The translations under genes were made by a program, and so were the position numbers. A DNA stretch of 48,003 bases from Clostridia bacterium. Its GTDB lineage: Bacteria; Bacillota; Clostridia; Christensenellales; Aristaeellaceae. Positions 1 to 8,769 of this stretch are shown here, piece after piece; within the stretch, counting starts at the first letter, position 1, and the number at the start of each line of letters is the position of its first letter. The stretch covers positions 1 to 48,003 of the forward strand of contig JAGBDE010000010.1 of NCBI GenBank assembly GCA_017937655.1, given 5' to 3'. The notes under the pieces were generated by a model, which made no database searches, was not told the DNA's origin, and saw nothing but the letters and a program-made list of their open reading frames with translations.

Positions 1-1314
1 ATCCTGGCCGACGAGATGGGCCTGGGCAAGACGGTGCAGGTCATTGCCGCGCTTTCTGCTGCCAAGCGCAAGGACGGCGTGCAGAAGAACATCATTGTCA
101 CTCCCACTTCCCTGACCTATCACTGGCTGGCGGAGCTGAAGCGCTTTGACGACAGCCTCACCGTGCGGGTCATTACGGGCCACCGGGCAGAGCGTCGGCA
201 TACCATCCAGGATATCAAGAACGACCCCACCGTGGACGTGATCCTGACAAGCTATCCTTTGCTGCGGCGGGATATTGAATACCTGCGGGACATCCCCCTC
301 CGGTTTGCGGTGCTGGACGAGGCCCAGTCCGTGAAAAACGCCCAGAGCCAGGGCGCTATTGCCGCCAAGGAACTGGACGCCCAGGTGCGCATCGCCCTGA
401 CCGGCACCCCCATGGAAAACCACACCGGCGAACTTTGGAGCATTTTCGACTTTGTTCTGCCCGGCTATCTGGGCACCCAGGGCAGTTTCCTCCGGCGTTA
501 CGGAGGCGGTGAACTGGCCGAGGAACTCCGCGAGCGCGTCCGCCCCTTCCTGATGCGCCGTCTGAAGAGCGAGGTGCTCACCCAGTTGCCGGAGAAGCGG
601 GAGCAGTACGTCTACGCGGCCATGACCCCAGAGCAGGAGCGCATCTACCGCACTTTGCTGGAAACCCTGCGGCAGAACGTGGAGCCCGCCCTGGAAAACG
701 GCTCCTTGGCCAAAGCCAGGATGCAGGTCCTCAGCGTGCTGCTGAAAATGCGACAGGTCTGCTGCCATCCCAAGCTGTTCCTTGGCGACTACGAAGGCAC
801 CAGCGGCAAGCTGGAACTGCTGGTGCAGACCGTTCATTCCTCCATTGCCTCCGGCAGGCGGCTGCTGATTTTCTCTCAGTTTGTGGGCATGCTGCAAATC
901 ATCCGTAAGCGGCTGTCCCGGGAAGGCGTGCAGAGCCTGTACCTGGACGGCGACACCAAGCCTGCCCAGCGGCAGCAGCTTTGCGACCGCTTCAACGGCG
1001 GCGACGGCAAGGTGTTCCTGATCTCTCTCAAGGCCGGCGGCACGGGCCTCAACCTGACCGGCGCGGACCTGGTCATCCACTACGACCCCTGGTGGAACCC
1101 TGCCGCCGAGGATCAGGCCACGGACCGGGCGCACCGCATCGGCCAGACCAAAGACGTGGACGTGATCAAACTCATTGCCCAGGACACCATCGAGGAAAAA
1201 GTCACGGAGCTGAGCAAGCGCAAGCGGGCCATCTTCGACCGGGTGGTCATCAGCGGCGAAACCTCCCTCGGCAGCCTGACGGAAGAGGACATCCGCGCCC
1301 TGTTCCTGAGCTAA
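1..1314 (+). CDS. SNF2-family DEAD/DEAH-box helicase, 3' part
   Basis: This is the C-terminal part of a Snf2/Rad54-type ATPase; the reading frame is open through base 1, so the N-terminus lies outside the window. The first visible residues are the Walker A motif (ADEMGLGKT). The Walker B motif appears as LDEAQ near residue 100, motif III as LTGTPMEN near 130, and the helicase C lobe ends with the family's DRAHRIGQ signature (motif VI). Snf2 proteins use ATP to translocate along double-stranded DNA and displace bound proteins. In bacteria such as RapA-like and SWIM-domain types they act on RNA polymerase or repair complexes. Which subgroup this is cannot be told without the N-terminus. A hairpin terminator follows the stop codon directly. 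Confidence 0.93.
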   Translation: MLADEMGLGKTVQVIAALSAAKRKDGVQKNIIVTPTSLTYHWLAELKRFDDSLTVRVITGHRAERRHTIQDIKNDPTVDVILTSYPLLRRDIEYLRDIPLRFAVLDEAQSVKNAQSQGAIAAKELDAQVRIALTGTPMENHTGELWSIFDFVLPGYLGTQGSFLRRYGGGELAEELRERVRPFLMRRLKSEVLTQLPEKREQYVYAAMTPEQERIYRTLLETLRQNVEPALENGSLAKARMQVLSVLLKMRQVCCHPKLFLGDYEGTSGKLELLVQTVHSSIASGRRLLIFSQFVGMLQIIRKRLSREGVQSLYLDGDTKPAQRQQLCDRFNGGDGKVFLISLKAGGTGLNLTGADLVIHYDPWWNPAAEDQATDRAHRIGQTKDVDVIKLIAQDTIEEKVTELSKRKRAIFDRVVISGETSLGSLTEEDIRALFLS

Positions 1315-1320
1315 ATGACA

Positions 1321-1356
1321 AACACCCCTGCGGCTTTCCGCAAGGGTGTTTTCTTT
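1321..1356 (+). terminator. Intrinsic terminator after the SNF2 helicase
   Basis: A 13-base arm at 1321-1333 pairs almost perfectly with 1338-1350 around a CTTT loop and is followed by TTCTTT. It ends the helicase transcript. It abuts the stop codon of the convergent histidine kinase gene and may also serve that transcript in reverse. Confidence 0.85.
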
Positions 1357-2851
1357 ATACCATCGGCAGCACAAACCAGAACACGGATCCTTGATCCGGC
1401 TGGCTTGAAACGCCATATTCCATGTGGTAGCTGTCCAAAATCTCCTTGGCAATGTTCAGCCCCAGGCCGGCGCCGGCCGCCGGGCGGACGTGCGGCTTTT
1501 TGCCCCGGTAATAACGGTTCCAGATCTGGGGCAGTTCCTCCGCCGGGATGCCTTCGCCGTCGTCGATGACCTCAATTTTCACCTTGCCCTCCCCCATGGT
1601 CTGGCGGATGACCACCCGTTTCTCCGGGCCGGTGTAGGTCAGGGCGTTGTTGATCAGGTTATAGATGATCTGGCTCACCTTCAGGGGATGAGCATCCACA
1701 AAGGCTTCTCCGTCGCTGTGGAAATCAATGCGGTAGCCGTCGTGGTCCATCAGCTTGGAATACCTGCCGATGATCTCCCGGATGGACTGGGTCAGGCTGT
1801 ACACCTCAGTAGGCGCGTCCTCCACCGCTTTGCTGCGTGTGTATTCCAGCACCGTGTTCACCAGGGAGGACAGCCGCCGGGTCTCATCCAGAATGATCTG
1901 CAAATTTTCCGGGGTGTTCTCGCCGGGAATGTCCCGCATGGCTTCCACATAGCCCTCAATCAGCGTCAGAGGCGTGCGCAGGTCGTGGCTGATATTGGCA
2001 ATCAGCTCCCGCTGGGTCATTTCCACCTTGTGCAAATCGTGGGCTGCCTGGGTGAGCTGGCTGTTCAGTTCCACCACTTCCCGGTACACGTTTTTCAGCT
2101 GCACCGGCGTATACTCGCCCTGGCTGAGCCGCCTGGCCTCCCGGGTAATGTGCACGATGGGCCGGGAGATCTGCCGGGACAGGAAGGATGAAAGCAGGAA
2201 ACCGATAAACACCAGCGCGATGGAAACAAACAGCAGCTCCGCACGGATGGTTTCCACGGTGGAGTGAACCGGCGCCACCAAGGTGTTCAGAAACACATAG
2301 TAAACCTTTCCGTCGGGGGTTTTGGTACGCTGAATGGAAATCAGGCTGCGGGTATCATTGATGTCCGGCTTAGGCATCTGGCCGGCAAACTTTTCTGCAT
2401 CAATGCCCGGGCGCGCAAAGCGGCTCATGAGCACAAAGCGGCATTTGTCCACAGGTTCATGGTTTTGGATCAACCGGCTCAAATCCTTTGGATTCTGGCG
2501 ATGAATCACACAGTTTGCAAGGCCGTCGGCAGAGAAAACCGTATTCATATCCCCGTCCGTCACCAGGACGCAAAGGTTGTTTTCATCCGCCACATGCTCC
2601 ACCAGGGAGGCGCATTCGCTGTGCTGTACGTTCCGCAGGATCAAATCAGAAGCCTGGCGCAGGCTTTTTTCTTTTTCCATACGATAGAACACGTCCAGAA
2701 ATTCGATCTGCAACAGCCAGAGAAGAATGAGCAGGATCAGAATGAACAGCAAAAAGCATACAAAAATCCGGCCCTGAATTCCCACACCGTTCCATATTTG
2801 GGCGATGCGGGAAAAGAAGCCGGTTTTTGCTTTTGTATCAGTCTTTTTCAA
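1355..2851 (-). CDS. Sensor histidine kinase, HAMP-HisKA-HATPase
   Basis: A membrane sensor kinase of 498 residues that phosphorylates the adjacent response regulator. TM1 is at about residues 29-49, an extracytoplasmic sensing region at 50-202, and TM2 at 204-225. Then come a HAMP linker, the HisKA phosphoacceptor (NISHDLRTP, His289), and an HATPase domain with the N box (NLINNALTY), G1 (DDGEGIP) and G2 (GAGLGLNIA). The start codon is TTG, overlapping the end of the regulator gene by 14 bases, which implies translational coupling. The architecture resembles PhoR/BaeS-type kinases. The ligand is unknown, because the external region shows no motif I recognise. Confidence 0.93.
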   Translation of the reverse strand: MKKTDTKAKTGFFSRIAQIWNGVGIQGRIFVCFLLFILILLILLWLLQIEFLDVFYRMEKEKSLRQASDLILRNVQHSECASLVEHVADENNLCVLVTDGDMNTVFSADGLANCVIHRQNPKDLSRLIQNHEPVDKCRFVLMSRFARPGIDAEKFAGQMPKPDINDTRSLISIQRTKTPDGKVYYVFLNTLVAPVHSTVETIRAELLFVSIALVFIGFLLSSFLSRQISRPIVHITREARRLSQGEYTPVQLKNVYREVVELNSQLTQAAHDLHKVEMTQRELIANISHDLRTPLTLIEGYVEAMRDIPGENTPENLQIILDETRRLSSLVNTVLEYTRSKAVEDAPTEVYSLTQSIREIIGRYSKLMDHDGYRIDFHSDGEAFVDAHPLKVSQIIYNLINNALTYTGPEKRVVIRQTMGEGKVKIEVIDDGEGIPAEELPQIWNRYYRGKKPHVRPAAGAGLGLNIAKEILDSYHMEYGVSSQPDQGSVFWFVLPMV

Positions 2852-3515
2852 AACGATAGCCTACCCCTCTGAGCGTGGTGATATATGCGGCGTATTTTCC
2901 CAGCTGCTTGCGCAGCAGCTTGATGTGGGTGTCCAGTGTGCGGTCGTCGCCGAAGAAATCATAGCCCCAGACGTGGCTGAGCAGCTTATCCCGGGTCAGG
3001 GCGATGCCCCGGTTGCGCACCATGTAGAACAGCAGGTCGTATTCTTTGGGAGACAGTTCGATCTTCTCCCCGTCAATGGAGACCTGCCGGGCGGTAAAGT
3101 CCACCGTCATGGTATCCAGGGTGACCACCTCGTGGGCGTCCGCGCCGGGAGCATGACCGCTGCGGCGCAGGATGGCATGAACGCGCATCATCAGCTCCTT
3201 GGGGGAAAACGGCTTGACCACATAGTCGTCCACACCCAGTTCAAAGCCGTAAATCTTCTCGTATTCCTCGCCACGGGCAGACAACAGGATGATGGGCATA
3301 TCGGGACGGATGCTGCGGATCTCCTTGGCGGCGGAAAAGCCATCCAGCTCCGGCATCATAATATCCAGCACCACAAGATCCACAGGATGGGTGCGCACCT
3401 TTTCCACTGCTTCCAGACCGTCTGCGGCTTCCAGAAAATCGTAGCCCTCATAGGTGGCATATTTGCCGATCAGTTCGCGGATCTTGGCTTCGTCATCTAC
3501 GATCAGCAGTTTCAC
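2838..3515 (-). CDS. OmpR/PhoB-family response regulator
   Basis: A DNA-binding response regulator of about 225 residues. The receiver domain has the acidic pair DDE near residue 7, the phosphoacceptor Asp51 (VLDIMMPE), and the conserved Lys in VVKPFSP. The C-terminal winged helix shows LSPKEYDLL and ends with the typical LRGVGYRFE. Two GTG codons compete as start. The one at 3515 lies 10 bases after AAGGA, whereas the GTG at 3524 lies only one base after it, so 3515 is preferred. The gene leads a two-gene operon with the kinase. Target genes cannot be read from the sequence. Confidence 0.93.
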   Translation of the reverse strand: MKLLIVDDEAKIRELIGKYATYEGYDFLEAADGLEAVEKVRTHPVDLVVLDIMMPELDGFSAAKEIRSIRPDMPIILLSARGEEYEKIYGFELGVDDYVVKPFSPKELMMRVHAILRRSGHAPGADAHEVVTLDTMTVDFTARQVSIDGEKIELSPKEYDLLFYMVRNRGIALTRDKLLSHVWGYDFFGDDRTLDTHIKLLRKQLGKYAAYITTLRGVGYRFEKD

Positions 3516-3595
3516 CCTGCTCACTTCCTTTGTGCTATGATATCAAAAAGCGTACCATGGGCAGGTGAAAACTGCATGAACACGGATAAAGAAAA

Positions 3596-3955
3596 TCAGT
3601 CTTCCTGATCCTCGTCAAAGGACAGGGCGATGCGGTTGTTTTCCGCTTCCCACAGCTTATCCAGGCGGTAGAATTCCCGCTCTTCCGGGTGGAAGATGTG
3701 CACCAGCACGTCGCGGTAGTCCAGCACCACCCAGCGGCCGTCCTGCTGGCCTTCCTTGCGGGCGGGCTCCAGGCCCATTTCGGACATCTTGTCCTCCAGG
3801 TCGTCCGCCAGGGCCTTGACCTGCAGGGCGTTGCGGCCGGAGGCGATGACCATGGCGTCGGTGATGACGGTCATCTGGGAAACGTCCAGGGCGACGATGT
3901 TATTGGCCTTCTTTTCGTAAAGGATCTCTGCAATGTTCTGCGCCAAATTCTTCAT
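3596..3955 (-). CDS. rsfS: Ribosomal silencing factor RsfS
   Basis: RsfS (Iojap/YbeB/YqeL family) binds ribosomal protein uL14 on the 50S subunit and blocks joining of 30S, which lowers translation during nutrient limitation. The 119-residue product has the family's usual length and pattern: IVALDVSQMTVITDAMVIASG near the N-terminus and GRWVVLDYRDVLVHIFHPEEREFY in the second half. The ATG at 3955 was chosen because CAGGAG lies 9 bases upstream. An upstream ATG at 3988 would overlap the nadD-yqeK stop and lacks a ribosome site. nadD, yqeK and rsfS are neighbours in Bacillus as well, so the context agrees. Confidence 0.95.
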   Translation of the reverse strand: MKNLAQNIAEILYEKKANNIVALDVSQMTVITDAMVIASGRNALQVKALADDLEDKMSEMGLEPARKEGQQDGRWVVLDYRDVLVHIFHPEEREFYRLDKLWEAENNRIALSFDEDQED

Positions 3956-3977
3956 GTTCTGATTCTCCTGTTCTTCA

Positions 3978-5189
3978 TCAAATGTCATGGGATTGTTTTT
4001 TCTGCCATTCGGCGTGGATGTGATCCAGCCATTGGGCGGTGCGAAGGGTGGCTCCATGGAGCTTGCCCTTGTTCTTTTTCACATACTCCACGGTAGAACC
4101 CAGGGAGTAACGCATGGCCTCCAGCAAGCGTCCTTCGTAGGACAGCCTGCGAAGCTCCTCCAATACCGGATAGGAACGGCGGGAGGGCTCGATCTTATCC
4201 GCCAGGTACAGGGCCATGTCCAGGGGCAGCATGCCGATGCGCCCGGTGGTGTGGCAGCGGATGGCGGCCAGCACGGCATAGTCCTTCACGCCGTAAACGC
4301 TTTCCGCCAGCGCGGCTCCCGCATAGGCGTGGAGCAGGTTCTCGCTCTGGAGCACTTCCCGGTCCACCAGCAGCCGGTGCTCCTTGGCCACTTCCTGCAT
4401 TTCGTTAAGCGGCATGCATTTGGCGCAGTCATGGAGCAGTCCCGCCAGACCGGCTTGTTCCACATCCGTGTGGGAGACCTCCGCCAGTTTCCGGGCGGTA
4501 TGCGCCACCAGCAGGGAGTGCACCAGCCGCTTGTCTGTCAGGGCTTTGCGGAGCTTTTCATAGATCAGTTCGCCGCCCTTGGGGCTTTGGGGAACATCGT
4601 ACAGGCCCATAATGCGGATGTATTCCATCACCTGGGGGGACAGTTCCTCCGGCGCTTGACCATCCGCCAGCTTTTCCCGAATGGCAGTGGAGGAAACGTC
4701 CATGGGCGGCAGGGAAAGAAAATGCAGCTTTGCGCCCATCTTGCGCAGCTTTTTGTAAACCGGATGTTCTTTGGGCTCGTCGGTGGCCCGGCAGCACACG
4801 ATAAAATCGCACAGCTGAAACACCTTTTCCGGCTTGCGCCAGTTGGGCAGGTCGATCATGGTGTCCTCGTCGATGATGTAGTACAGATCGGCCCCGGCGT
4901 ACTTTTTCTGCATCAGGCCCAGGGTGTCCACCGTGTAGATGACGCCTTCCCGCTCCAGCTCCATCCGGGAGGCTTCCATGCCCTCCATGCCGAAGATGGC
5001 CAGCCGGGTCATTTCATAGCGGTGCTCGGCGTCCTCCAGGCCGGTTTTTTTATGGGGCGGATTCCCGGTAGGCAGAAACAGAACCCGGTCCAGCTTGTAT
5101 TCCTTGCGGGCAGCCTTTGCCATTTCCACATGCCGCATGTGGATGGGATTGAAGCTGCCGCCCATAATACCGATTCGTTCCTTGGCCAA
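3978..5189 (-). CDS. nadD-yqeK: Fused nicotinate-nucleotide adenylyltransferase / YqeK HD hydrolase
   Basis: A 403-residue fusion. Residues 1-200 are NadD, which makes deamido-NAD from nicotinate mononucleotide and ATP. It shows GGSFNPIH near residue 10, TGNPPHK, and the nucleotidyltransferase motif VSSTAIR near 175. Residues 210-400 are YqeK, an HD-domain Ap4A hydrolase with HSLLVAHTA, LLHDCAK and a later AIRCHT. In Bacillus these are separate adjacent genes; fused forms are known in some Bacillota and Mollicutes. The usual HxGH motif reads HMRH (residues 17-20). TTG at 5189 is chosen because GAGGAGG lies 8 bases upstream and it gives the short N-terminus typical of NadD. ATG at 5213 is the alternative, but the predicted transcript begins too close to it. 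Confidence 0.92.
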   Translation of the reverse strand: MAKERIGIMGGSFNPIHMRHVEMAKAARKEYKLDRVLFLPTGNPPHKKTGLEDAEHRYEMTRLAIFGMEGMEASRMELEREGVIYTVDTLGLMQKKYAGADLYYIIDEDTMIDLPNWRKPEKVFQLCDFIVCCRATDEPKEHPVYKKLRKMGAKLHFLSLPPMDVSSTAIREKLADGQAPEELSPQVMEYIRIMGLYDVPQSPKGGELIYEKLRKALTDKRLVHSLLVAHTARKLAEVSHTDVEQAGLAGLLHDCAKCMPLNEMQEVAKEHRLLVDREVLQSENLLHAYAGAALAESVYGVKDYAVLAAIRCHTTGRIGMLPLDMALYLADKIEPSRRSYPVLEELRRLSYEGRLLEAMRYSLGSTVEYVKKNKGKLHGATLRTAQWLDHIHAEWQKKQSHDI

Positions 5190-5226
5190 CGGGGTTTCCT
5201 CCTCTGTAAGCATACGTCTCCCCCAC

Positions 5227-5255
5227 ATTATACTAAAAAAGCCGCCAAATGGGAA
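5227..5255 (-). promoter_or_regulatory. Promoter for nadD-yqeK-rsfS
   Basis: On the minus strand TTCCCA, a 17-base spacer and a perfect TATAAT are present. Transcription would begin near 5220, leaving room for the GAGGAGG site that serves the TTG start at 5189. Confidence 0.7.
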
Positions 5256-5295
5256 TAGTGTAAACGCAGGCTTTTGCCAGCAGAAGGAGCGCCAC

Positions 5296-6132
5296 ATGGA
5301 GAAGTATAGACAAAAAACCGCCCTTGCATCAGCGTCCGATCATTTTTTGCGGATGCTGCTTGCCATCGGCGCAGGGGTTTTGTGGTTTGTGTGGCTGTGG
5401 GGGCTGTCCCTGGCGGCGCTGGCCGCGGGCATCGCCCTGGGTGGACTTTTCTGGCTGTGCCTGAGGCAGCTGGGCAAAAAGCAGGTCAGGAAGCGAGAGA
5501 AGGAAATGCGGTGCATCCTTGGTGGGGAGATGGCTCTGGATAAGCTGCTGATGCTTCCTGACCGGCACGCCGCCTTCCAGGCCGCGCTGTGGATTTCTCC
5601 CAAAGCCCCGGTGGAGATGCAGCGCACCGTTGACCACGGCGTGACCGGCACCCTCCGGGGCGACCCTGTGCTGGTTTGGCTCATCGCCCGGCATAAAAGC
5701 ACGGAAATCGGCGTGCAGGATGTGCTGGAAGCCGTCCGTGCCGCCAAAAGTCACAACGCCGTCAGGTTGTTTCTGTGCGTGACCGCGCCGGTCAGCAAAT
5801 CGGCCAGGCAATATGCAGAGGAAGCCGACCTGGGCGTGCGCATCGTGTCCCGGGAGGAGCTGGTCATATTGGCCGGGGCGTGCAATCCCGCCACCGATGA
5901 AGATCTGCTCAAGCTGAAACCCCGAAAGCGGGCCAAGCGCTCTTTGCATCAATGGGCCGCCATTGTCCTCAGTCCTACAAGAAGCAAGCGATATCTGTGG
6001 TATGGGCTGGGCCTGGCCGGGCTGGCTTTGGTTACAAGGCAGCCCTTCTACCCCATTCCGGCGGCGGTGTGCCTGCTTCTGTTTGGGGGAACGCTTCTCT
6101 ATCGAAAAAAGGCAACAGAAATGCCCTGGTAA
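5296..6132 (+). CDS. Membrane protein with Mrr/restriction-endonuclease-like domain
   Basis: A 278-residue protein. A pair of hydrophobic helices lies near residues 18-55, a soluble domain at about 70-205, and a second hydrophobic pair near 228-268. The soluble part has the alternating strand/helix pattern of Mrr-like nuclease folds: PVLVWLIARHKS, then a helix EVLEAV-type segment, then VRLFLCVTAPVSKSARQYAEE, then VRIVSREELVILAG. That order matches the beta-Lys-helix-beta pattern of the family, but the catalytic Asp-(Glu/Gln)-x-Lys is not clearly intact, so activity is uncertain. ATG at 5296 has GAAGGAG 5 bases upstream. The gene is divergent from nadD and convergent with rsmA. Fold assignment is by inspection only. 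Confidence 0.6.
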   Translation: MEKYRQKTALASASDHFLRMLLAIGAGVLWFVWLWGLSLAALAAGIALGGLFWLCLRQLGKKQVRKREKEMRCILGGEMALDKLLMLPDRHAAFQAALWISPKAPVEMQRTVDHGVTGTLRGDPVLVWLIARHKSTEIGVQDVLEAVRAAKSHNAVRLFLCVTAPVSKSARQYAEEADLGVRIVSREELVILAGACNPATDEDLLKLKPRKRAKRSLHQWAAIVLSPTRSKRYLWYGLGLAGLALVTRQPFYPIPAAVCLLLFGGTLLYRKKATEMPW

Positions 6133-6150
6133 CTGTGCCAGGGCATTTCG
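6119..6150. terminator. Hairpin between convergent genes
   Basis: AAATGCCCTGG at 6119-6129 pairs with CCAGGGCATTT at 6138-6148. The stop codon of the membrane protein gene lies in the loop. The weak T-tract on each side suggests a shared bidirectional terminator with rsmA. Confidence 0.7.
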
Positions 6151-6153
6151 TAT

Positions 6154-6990
6154 TTATGCATCACAAACCGCGTTGGACAGTTGAATCCACTTTTCCACGT
6201 TCAGTTCCTCGCCGCGGGCCGTGGGCTTGAGACCGCAGGCTTCCATGGCGGAACGCAGCTTGTCCGGCTCCACCACGCCCTTCAGGGCATTGGTAAGGGT
6301 CTTGCGGCGCAGGGAAAACGAAGATTTCAGCATGCGCATCAGCAGCTTTTCGTCCTTCACGGGAACAGGCGGCTCGTTTCGCATGTGCAGATGGATGAAA
6401 GCGCTGTCCACCTTGGGTGGGGGCGTAAACAGCTCCGCAGGCACCACTTCCTCCAGTTCCGGCACGGAGTAATACTGGCAGCGCACGCTGGTCAGGCCGT
6501 AGCTTTCCGTAGACGGCGCGGCCATCAGCTTGTCCGCCACTTCCTTCTGAATCATGACGGAAATCCGACGAATGGGCAGTCCGCTCTGCCAGAGCATATC
6601 GAAAATGGCGGTGGTGATGCTGTAAGGAATATTGGCTATCACGAAGAAGTTTTCCCCCAGGGAGGCGCACAGTTCCTGCAGGTTCTGCTTGCGGATGTCC
6701 CCATGGACGACTTCCAGATTGGGATATTCCTCCATTTTCAGTTTCAGGAAGGGGATCAGGCTCTCGTCCGTCTCCACAGCGATGACCCGCTTTGCCTTCC
6801 GGGCCAGAAACTGGGTCAGCATGCCTGTTCCCGGGCCGATTTCCAGCACACAGTCCTCCTCCGTCAGGCCGGTGGAGTCCACCAGCCGGGAGAGCAGAGC
6901 TTCGTCGTAGAGGAAATGCTGGCCAAGATCGTGCTTGTATTCCCGGCCGTCCTCCCGGCGGTAGCGGGCTTTTTCAAAGGATTTCTTCAT
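6154..6990 (-). CDS. rsmA: 16S rRNA dimethyladenosine transferase RsmA (KsgA)
   Basis: RsmA dimethylates two adjacent adenines in helix 45 of 16S rRNA late in 30S assembly, using S-adenosylmethionine; its loss gives kasugamycin resistance. The 278-residue product has the SAM-binding motif LEIGPGTGML near residue 50, the acidic motif VIAVETDE, and the adenine-binding IANIPYSIT near 118. The C-terminal domain carries FSLRRKTLTNAL, typical of KsgA. The start overlaps the dnaX stop by 4 bases (ATGA), so the two genes are translated together. Confidence 0.96.
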   Translation of the reverse strand: MKKSFEKARYRREDGREYKHDLGQHFLYDEALLSRLVDSTGLTEEDCVLEIGPGTGMLTQFLARKAKRVIAVETDESLIPFLKLKMEEYPNLEVVHGDIRKQNLQELCASLGENFFVIANIPYSITTAIFDMLWQSGLPIRRISVMIQKEVADKLMAAPSTESYGLTSVRCQYYSVPELEEVVPAELFTPPPKVDSAFIHLHMRNEPPVPVKDEKLLMRMLKSSFSLRRKTLTNALKGVVEPDKLRSAMEACGLKPTARGEELNVEKWIQLSNAVCDA

Positions 6991-8621
6991 TGTTTCATTC
7001 CGTCCTCATCAATTTGAACCAAGTCCCGGCCAAAGGTATCCACCAGGGATTTTTCCACATTGTCCAGCAGGTTCATGGTCTGCTTCTGGCTGGCGTCCTG
7101 CTCCAACACCGCTTCAAAGCGGGCGGGCTTCTGGGCGATCTGGCTGAGCAGTTCCTCGATGGCCTGCTTGCGCTCCGGCATGTTCAGCTTCACATAGCTG
7201 AAATCCTTCTTGGCCAGGGGGATCCGCACGCGATACACGCCGTTTTCCTCGCCCAGGAACCGTTCGTTGCGCAGGAGGCCGAAAATGGCGGGCTTGGTTT
7301 TGGACAGCTCCTTGAGCAGTTCCTCCCAGACCGCTTTTGCACCGGCGGGCACAGGCTTTTCCTTGAGCTTGACGGAGGCGGCGGGTTCATCCAGAGTGGG
7401 TTTCTTCCGGGGAGCGGCGGGGGCGGACTGCACCGCCAGCTTGCCGCTTTCAATATCGCCCTGCAGGGACGACAGCTTGGCTTCCAGCTCCGCGATGCGC
7501 TCCAGCAAAGCGGCAGAATCCTCGCCCCGCTGTTCTTCACAGGCGTGAAGGGCGACGCTTTCCAGGCCAATTCTGGGCGACGACGCAAACCGAAGCTCGC
7601 CTTCCGCCTTCAGGAAGCAATCCAGCACACGGAGCAGCCGCTGGAAAGAGAACTTGGCGGCTTGCTGGCGCATGCGCAGCTCGTCCTCCGATGTGATGTC
7701 CAGAATGGAGGATGCATCCTTCTCCACGGCCTGGACGGTCAAAAGCATCCGGGTGTGGGAGGACAGCTCTTTCAAAAACACCTGAGGTTCCCGGCCGGAG
7801 CGCATCAGCTCGTCCACACGGCGCAGCACAAGGGCGGCGTCCCGGTCGGCCACAGCGTCCATAAAGGTGAAGGTAAAGTCCCGGTCAGAGGTGCCGAGGC
7901 TGTCCCGGACGGCAGCGGCGGTGATGATGCCGTTCTCCGCGCCGGCCACGCACATGTCCAGAATACTGAACGCGTCGCGCATGGCGCCCTCGGCGGCCCG
8001 GGCCACGATCTGCAATGCCTCTTCCTCGGCGGTCAGGTTCATTTCCTCCAGGGCTTCCTTCATGCGCTCCACCATCAGGGAGGCGGGAATGCGTCCAAAA
8101 TCGTACCGCTGCACCCGGGAAAGGATGGTGGCGGGCACTTTCTGGGGGTCGGTGGTGGCCAGGATGAAAACCACGTGGTTCGGCGGCTCCTCCAGGGTTT
8201 TCAGAAGCGCGTTAAAGGCCGAGGTGGACAGCATGTGCACCTCGTCGATGATGTATACCTTATACTTGCCCATCTGGGGCGGATAAGCCACGGTTTCCAA
8301 AAGCTCCCGCATTTCCTCCACGCGGCTGTTGCTGGCAGCGTCAATCTCCAGCACGTCCATGGTGCTCTCGGCTTGAATGGCGCGGCAGACGTCGCACTCG
8401 CCGCAGGGGTCGCCGTGGTCGGGCGAGAGACAGTTGATGGCGCGGCTCATCAGCTTGGCCATGGTGGTTTTGCCGGTGCCGCGGCAGCCGCAGAACAGGT
8501 ACGCATGGGCAATGCGCCCGGACTCGATCTGGCTGCGCAGGGTACGGACGGTGGCGGTCTGGCCGATGACCGCTTCAAAGGTGGTGGGCCGCCAGCGGCG
8601 GTAAAGTGCCTGATAGGCCAT
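6987..8621 (-). CDS. dnaX: DNA polymerase III subunit gamma/tau
   Basis: The clamp-loader ATPase of the replisome, 544 residues. The N-terminus is canonical (AYQALYRRWRP). Walker A is GCRGTGKTT near residue 45 and a four-cysteine zinc module (CLSPDHGDPCGECDVC) follows. Walker B is IIDEVHML and the SRC-type motif reads ILSRVQRYDF. A charged linker near residues 400-450 leads to a C-terminal tau-like region. ATG at 8621 has AGGAGG 5 bases upstream. In many Bacillota dnaX is followed by ybaB and recR; here rsmA follows instead. No A-rich slippery site for a programmed frameshift was seen. Confidence 0.95.
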   Translation of the reverse strand: MAYQALYRRWRPTTFEAVIGQTATVRTLRSQIESGRIAHAYLFCGCRGTGKTTMAKLMSRAINCLSPDHGDPCGECDVCRAIQAESTMDVLEIDAASNSRVEEMRELLETVAYPPQMGKYKVYIIDEVHMLSTSAFNALLKTLEEPPNHVVFILATTDPQKVPATILSRVQRYDFGRIPASLMVERMKEALEEMNLTAEEEALQIVARAAEGAMRDAFSILDMCVAGAENGIITAAAVRDSLGTSDRDFTFTFMDAVADRDAALVLRRVDELMRSGREPQVFLKELSSHTRMLLTVQAVEKDASSILDITSEDELRMRQQAAKFSFQRLLRVLDCFLKAEGELRFASSPRIGLESVALHACEEQRGEDSAALLERIAELEAKLSSLQGDIESGKLAVQSAPAAPRKKPTLDEPAASVKLKEKPVPAGAKAVWEELLKELSKTKPAIFGLLRNERFLGEENGVYRVRIPLAKKDFSYVKLNMPERKQAIEELLSQIAQKPARFEAVLEQDASQKQTMNLLDNVEKSLVDTFGRDLVQIDEDGMKQ

Positions 8622-8769
8622 AAGAGCCTCCTGAAAGCATAATATTTCCGCTATTATCATACCTTTTTCCCCGGGCAAGGTCAAGGAAGACTTGCGCCCG
8701 GCCGCGGAAAATGGCATAATGTGCGTAATGAAACCAAATTTTGCCCAAAGGGGCAGGAGGGATCACCAA

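Noticed and set aside
6987-8621. Programmed frameshift in dnaX producing a short gamma form
   Set aside because: No A-AAA-AAG type slippery sequence followed by a stem was found.
6792-8642. Long plus-strand frame opposite dnaX
   Set aside because: dnaX is certain on the other strand; this frame has the same His/Gln/Gly-rich shadow composition.
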